From Streptomyces asoensis (GTDB lineage Bacteria; Actinomycetota; Actinomycetes; Streptomycetales; Streptomycetaceae): a stretch of DNA of 64,000 bases. Below are positions 62,800 to 64,000 of the stretch, piece after piece (within the stretch, counting starts at the first letter, position 1; each line of letters starts with the position of its first letter). Where the stretch lies: the NCBI RefSeq assembly GCF_013085465.1, contig NZ_CP049838.1, positions 9,424,001 to 9,488,000 of the forward strand, given 5' to 3'. The notes beneath the pieces are model-generated. The model had not been told where the DNA came from. It did not search any database and saw only the letters and a list, made by a program, of their open reading frames with translations. Both the position numbers and the translations under genes were made by a program.

Positions 62800-63156
62800 T
62801 CAGCGGCGGGCGAGGCGTCGCTCGCCGCCGACGCCCGGTGCGTAGTCCAGTTCGTAGTGCGTGAAGACCTTCGATTCCTCCGAGGCATGCAGTTCGCCGT
62901 CGAGGTCGATCGACGGGGCCTTCTTCACCGCGTTCTTGTCGTGGGCGACCTTCAGATAGCCCGGACCGACCGTCGCCCCGAGGAGCGGCACGAACACCAG
63001 ACGGCGACGGGTGGGAAGACCGACCGTCACCGTGGCGAAGCAAGGCATGTCGGTCCCGGTGTCCACATAGACCGACTCCAGGACGCCGATCTTGTGCCCC
63101 TGCGGGTCCACCACGTCATGACCGCGCCATTCACGGATATCGCTTGCCTCGAACAT
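62800..63156 (-). CDS. PRC-barrel domain protein
   Basis: The 118-residue protein has an N-terminal PRC-barrel (about 1-75): DIREWRGHDVVDPQGHKIGV, LESVYVDTGTDMPCFATVTV, and FVPLLGATVGPGYLKVAHDK. The tail is acidic then basic. PRC-barrels often mediate protein contacts in stress and photosynthetic reaction-centre proteins. It lies 25 bases upstream of the small hydrophobic gene on the same strand, probably one operon. Confidence 0.85.
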   Translation of the reverse strand: MFEASDIREWRGHDVVDPQGHKIGVLESVYVDTGTDMPCFATVTVGLPTRRRLVFVPLLGATVGPGYLKVAHDKNAVKKAPSIDLDGELHASEESKVFTHYELDYAPGVGGERRLARR

Positions 63157-63285
63157 GAGCTACCTCCGCAGATGCGGGTACCCGTGTTCGCGTCCCCGAT
63201 GTCATGCGCACACGCCTGCACACGCCACGGCCGCACCTGCGGATGCGTGAACGAGCCGGCGGCGCGAACCTGCGAGTGCTGACTC

Positions 63286-63768
63286 CTACAGCGGGGTTTC
63301 CAACGTCACCGACTTGGCCGCGAAGCCGTTGCGCTCATAGAAGCGGAGGGCGTCGGTGTTGCTCGAATACGCCGTCACCTCCACGAACCTCGCTTCCTTC
63401 CGCTTCGCCCAGGCCGTGAACTCGCGGATCAGGCGCCCACCGATCTGTTCCCGGCGGTGCGCGGGCTGTACGTACATGCTCACCAGCGTGGCGATTCTGA
63501 CCGGCTTCATCGCAGAGGCCTCGGTCAGCACACCCGTGAGATGGCCGACGACCTCGCCGTCTCGATCGGCGACGAGCAGCAGCCGGTCAGGGTCGTCGAT
63601 GCCGTTGGCGAAACGCTGCGGTCCGTGTTCGCGCGGCCAGTCGATGTCGATGCTCGGATCACGGGTTCCCGCGTCCTCGGCGAACAGGGCACGACTGCAC
63701 GCCACAAGACCCTCTACATCCGCGTGCTCCGCGGTGCGGACAACCACCCCATGCAGTTGATCACTCAT
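63286..63768 (-). CDS. GNAT-family N-acetyltransferase
   Basis: The 160-residue protein shows the acetyl-CoA-binding core of GNAT enzymes: motif A VSMYVQPAHRREQIGGRLIR with the Q/RxxGxG/A signature, a beta-bulge VVGHLTGVL, and motif B ARFVEVTAYSSNTDALRFYE, RNGF. The substrate is unknown. ATG at 63768 is chosen over the in-frame upstream start because the extra segment does not look like protein. Confidence 0.85.
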   Translation of the reverse strand: MSDQLHGVVVRTAEHADVEGLVACSRALFAEDAGTRDPSIDIDWPREHGPQRFANGIDDPDRLLLVADRDGEVVGHLTGVLTEASAMKPVRIATLVSMYVQPAHRREQIGGRLIREFTAWAKRKEARFVEVTAYSSNTDALRFYERNGFAAKSVTLETPL

Positions 63769-63836
63769 GGGGCGCGACACTATCGCCCACCACTGACACC
63801 GCCGCCCGGCATCCCGAACGGTCGCAAGCGGTGCGC

Positions 63837-64000
63837 TCACCGACGATCCGGTCCGTGCTCCCACGTCTTCGGGCCGCCGCCTCGCCACTCGATCAGCGCG
63901 GACGACTCGACGTAGGCCTCGTCGGCATCCTCCAACCCGGTCTCCCGGAGGAACTCGGCGACGTCCAGCAGGCCGTACGCCATCCCCAGGAAGTGGTCAC
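63837..64000 (-). CDS. Unknown protein, C-terminal part at right window edge
   Basis: The frame runs leftward from the edge to TGA and encodes about 53 residues: FLGMAYGLLDVAEFLRETGL, EDADEAYVESSALIEWRGGG, PKTWEHGPDRR. It is acidic with a clear helical pattern and is GC-biased at third positions. The gene begins outside the window. I do not recognise the family. Confidence 0.6.
   Translation of the reverse strand, partial: DHFLGMAYGLLDVAEFLRETGLEDADEAYVESSALIEWRGGGPKTWEHGPDRR

Overview
The window is very GC-rich DNA whose third codon positions are almost all G or C. It has GTG starts, Tat and lipoprotein signals, several SpoIIE-type phosphatases, a DUF574-type methyltransferase and at least one rare TTA codon. 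All of this points to the chromosome of a Streptomyces or a close relative. I see no phage, conjugative or insertion-sequence genes, no rRNA and no CRISPR array. There is one tRNA, an initiator tRNA-fMet.

Layout. 1-1.6 kb: the end of an IclR regulator and a membrane PP2C phosphatase. 1.6-15.3 kb: a glycan-utilisation locus. A leftward operon encodes a secreted MGH1-like glycosidase with discoidin domains and a secreted CBM13-GH43 enzyme. A LacI regulator separates it from a rightward operon encoding a sugar ABC importer without its own ATPase, a cytoplasmic GH127 and a Tat-exported GH127. The two operons carry matching promoter and operator-like sequences. A reasonable model is extracellular release, import and intracellular cleavage of beta-L-arabinofuranosyl sugars. 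15.3-33.3 kb: mixed chromosomal genes. These include a CopG/Fic-like toxin-antitoxin pair, an NDH-2/AMID-like flavoprotein, a GH15 enzyme, a broken amidohydrolase, a large GAF/PP2C/HATPase phosphatase, a membrane-anchored Mrr-type nuclease, an isopenicillin-N-epimerase-like PLP enzyme and an SDR/phytoene-desaturase-like/SRPBCC cluster.

33.5-39.4 kb holds the most interesting system. An LCAT-like lipase/acyltransferase lies directly upstream of a 1443-residue protein that joins a caspase-like protease, a STAND-type P-loop NTPase and about fourteen WD40 blades. The lipase gene carries a TTA codon. The pair looks like a conflict or regulated-cell-death system. It is followed by a scar of gene debris (39.5-40.0 kb).

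40.2-47.0 kb: a second sugar locus with a ROK repressor that looks leaderless, a GH27-CBM35 enzyme, a GH95 enzyme and an SGNH hydrolase. 47.0-64 kb: an MSMEG_6728-type protein, a large KatE-type catalase divergent from PPK2, an Excalibur protein, MscL, membrane-stress proteins (holin-like and DUF3618), a DMT transporter, a PAS-PP2C phosphatase, a PucR/CdaR regulator divergent from an acyl-CoA synthetase, a decayed SUKH (SMI1/KNR4) gene, tRNA-fMet with a strong terminator, a secreted beta-propeller protein, SRPBCC and PRC-barrel proteins, and a GNAT acetyltransferase. The right edge cuts a leftward gene.
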